A DNA stretch of 6,747 nucleotides. Origin: Clostridium sp. CAG:448 (GTDB lineage: Bacteria > Bacillota > Clostridia > Oscillospirales > CAG-272). The notes under the pieces were generated by a model. That model ran no database searches. It was not told the DNA's origin and saw nothing but the letters and a program-made list of their open reading frames with translations. The DNA lies in contig FR890438.1 in NCBI GenBank assembly GCA_000433415.1, positions 1 through 6,747 on the forward strand, read 5' to 3'. A program made the position numbers and the translations under genes. Positions 6,366 through 6,747 of the stretch are shown in pieces; the stretch's first letter is position 1, and every line of letters begins with the position of its first letter.

Positions 6366-6735
6366 TTACCAATGGAAAAGAAACCTGTATGTCTGGGGCG
6401 GTGCAACCGTATTCTGCGCGCTGTTCAGTTTCATTTATGAGTGCAACAGCCACGGCGTTCTGTCTGCGTATATGATCTGCCTGTGCCTGTTCCCCCTGTG
6501 CGGCGGTGTTCTTCCGCTTTTGCTGATGCGCCTGTTCCGCCTGCATACGCCGGGTTCCATGACGCGCGCAATCTACCGCGTTGGCATCATCACCCTTGCA
6601 TTGGGAAGTTGCCTGTGCGGCATCATTCAGATTTACGGAACCTATAACCCCAAGACCATTCCCTTTTGGATTTCCGGCGCTCTCCTCACCGCGACCGGAA
6701 TTCTCCTTTACCGGAACGACCGCAAAAAGGAATAA
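6346..6735 (+). CDS. Small four-helix membrane protein of unknown function
   Basis: The product has 129 residues and about four hydrophobic helices: near 15-32 (VWGGATVFCALFSF), 39-61 (a Leu/Cys-rich stretch, LSAYMICLCLFPLCGGVLPL), 75-96 (VGIITLALGSCLCGIIQIYG) and 105-122 (PFWISGALLTATGILLY). The ends are charged (KR near residue 11; RNDRKKE at the C-terminus). It contains several cysteines but no paired CXXC motif, and no catalytic motif that I recognise. The start at ATG 6346 overlaps the end of the NAGPA-domain gene by 20 bases, so the two are translationally linked and probably work together at the membrane. It could be a scaffold, a transport subunit or a stability partner; it is too short to be a GtrC-like polytopic transferase. 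No terminator is visible in the 12 bases after the stop, so the operon may continue. Confidence 0.85.
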   Translation: MPSVSDNYQWKRNLYVWGGATVFCALFSFIYECNSHGVLSAYMICLCLFPLCGGVLPLLLMRLFRLHTPGSMTRAIYRVGIITLALGSCLCGIIQIYGTYNPKTIPFWISGALLTATGILLYRNDRKKE

Positions 6736-6747
6736 CCTCAAAGCAAG

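Overview
The window looks like a stretch of chromosome from a moderately G+C-rich member of the Firmicutes, most likely class Clostridia (Oscillospiraceae/Ruminococcaceae-like). This is inferred from strong AGGAGG-type ribosome binding sites, consensus sigma-A promoters, an MreB/Mbl homologue, and a GT2-GtrA fusion next to a phosphodiester-glycosidase-family protein, a pairing familiar from Clostridia. The taxonomic call is inference, since no rRNA or other marker gene is present. I see no tRNA or rRNA gene, mobile element or CRISPR array.

The left part (1-4029) is transcribed leftwards, on the minus strand. From right to left it holds an mreB/mbl-type actin gene (2977-4029) driven by a near-perfect sigma-A promoter. 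Then, 25 bases on, comes a PepD-type M20 dipeptidase (1512-2951) that ends in a clear intrinsic terminator (1434-1467). A second unit starts at an extended -10 promoter (1313-1341). It carries an RlmB-type 23S rRNA 2'-O-methyltransferase (332-1219) and, 34 bases further, the start of an acidic, Pro/Glu-rich protein of unknown function (1-297) that runs off the window. The 292 bases between rlmB and pepD hold only the rlmB leader and promoter and the pepD terminator.

The right part (4267-6735) is transcribed rightwards, divergently from mreB. It is a tightly packed three-gene operon: a GT2 glycosyltransferase fused to a GtrA-type membrane domain; a membrane-anchored extracytoplasmic phosphodiester glycosidase/NAGPA-domain protein that overlaps it by ATGA; and a small four-helix membrane protein of unknown function that overlaps the second gene by 20 bases. 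A plausible reading is a cell-surface glycan module. The first protein would make and flip a polyprenyl-phosphate sugar, the second would act on a sugar-phosphate diester outside the membrane, and the third would be an unknown membrane partner. The 237-base divergent intergenic region (4030-4266) carries both promoters, two inverted repeats and a spaced direct repeat that could be operators, and a possible 5'-leader hairpin for mreB.

Most of the window is recognisable chromosomal core. The parts least explained by known families are the small membrane protein, the glycosylation operon as a whole, its shared control region with mreB, and the truncated acidic protein at the left edge.
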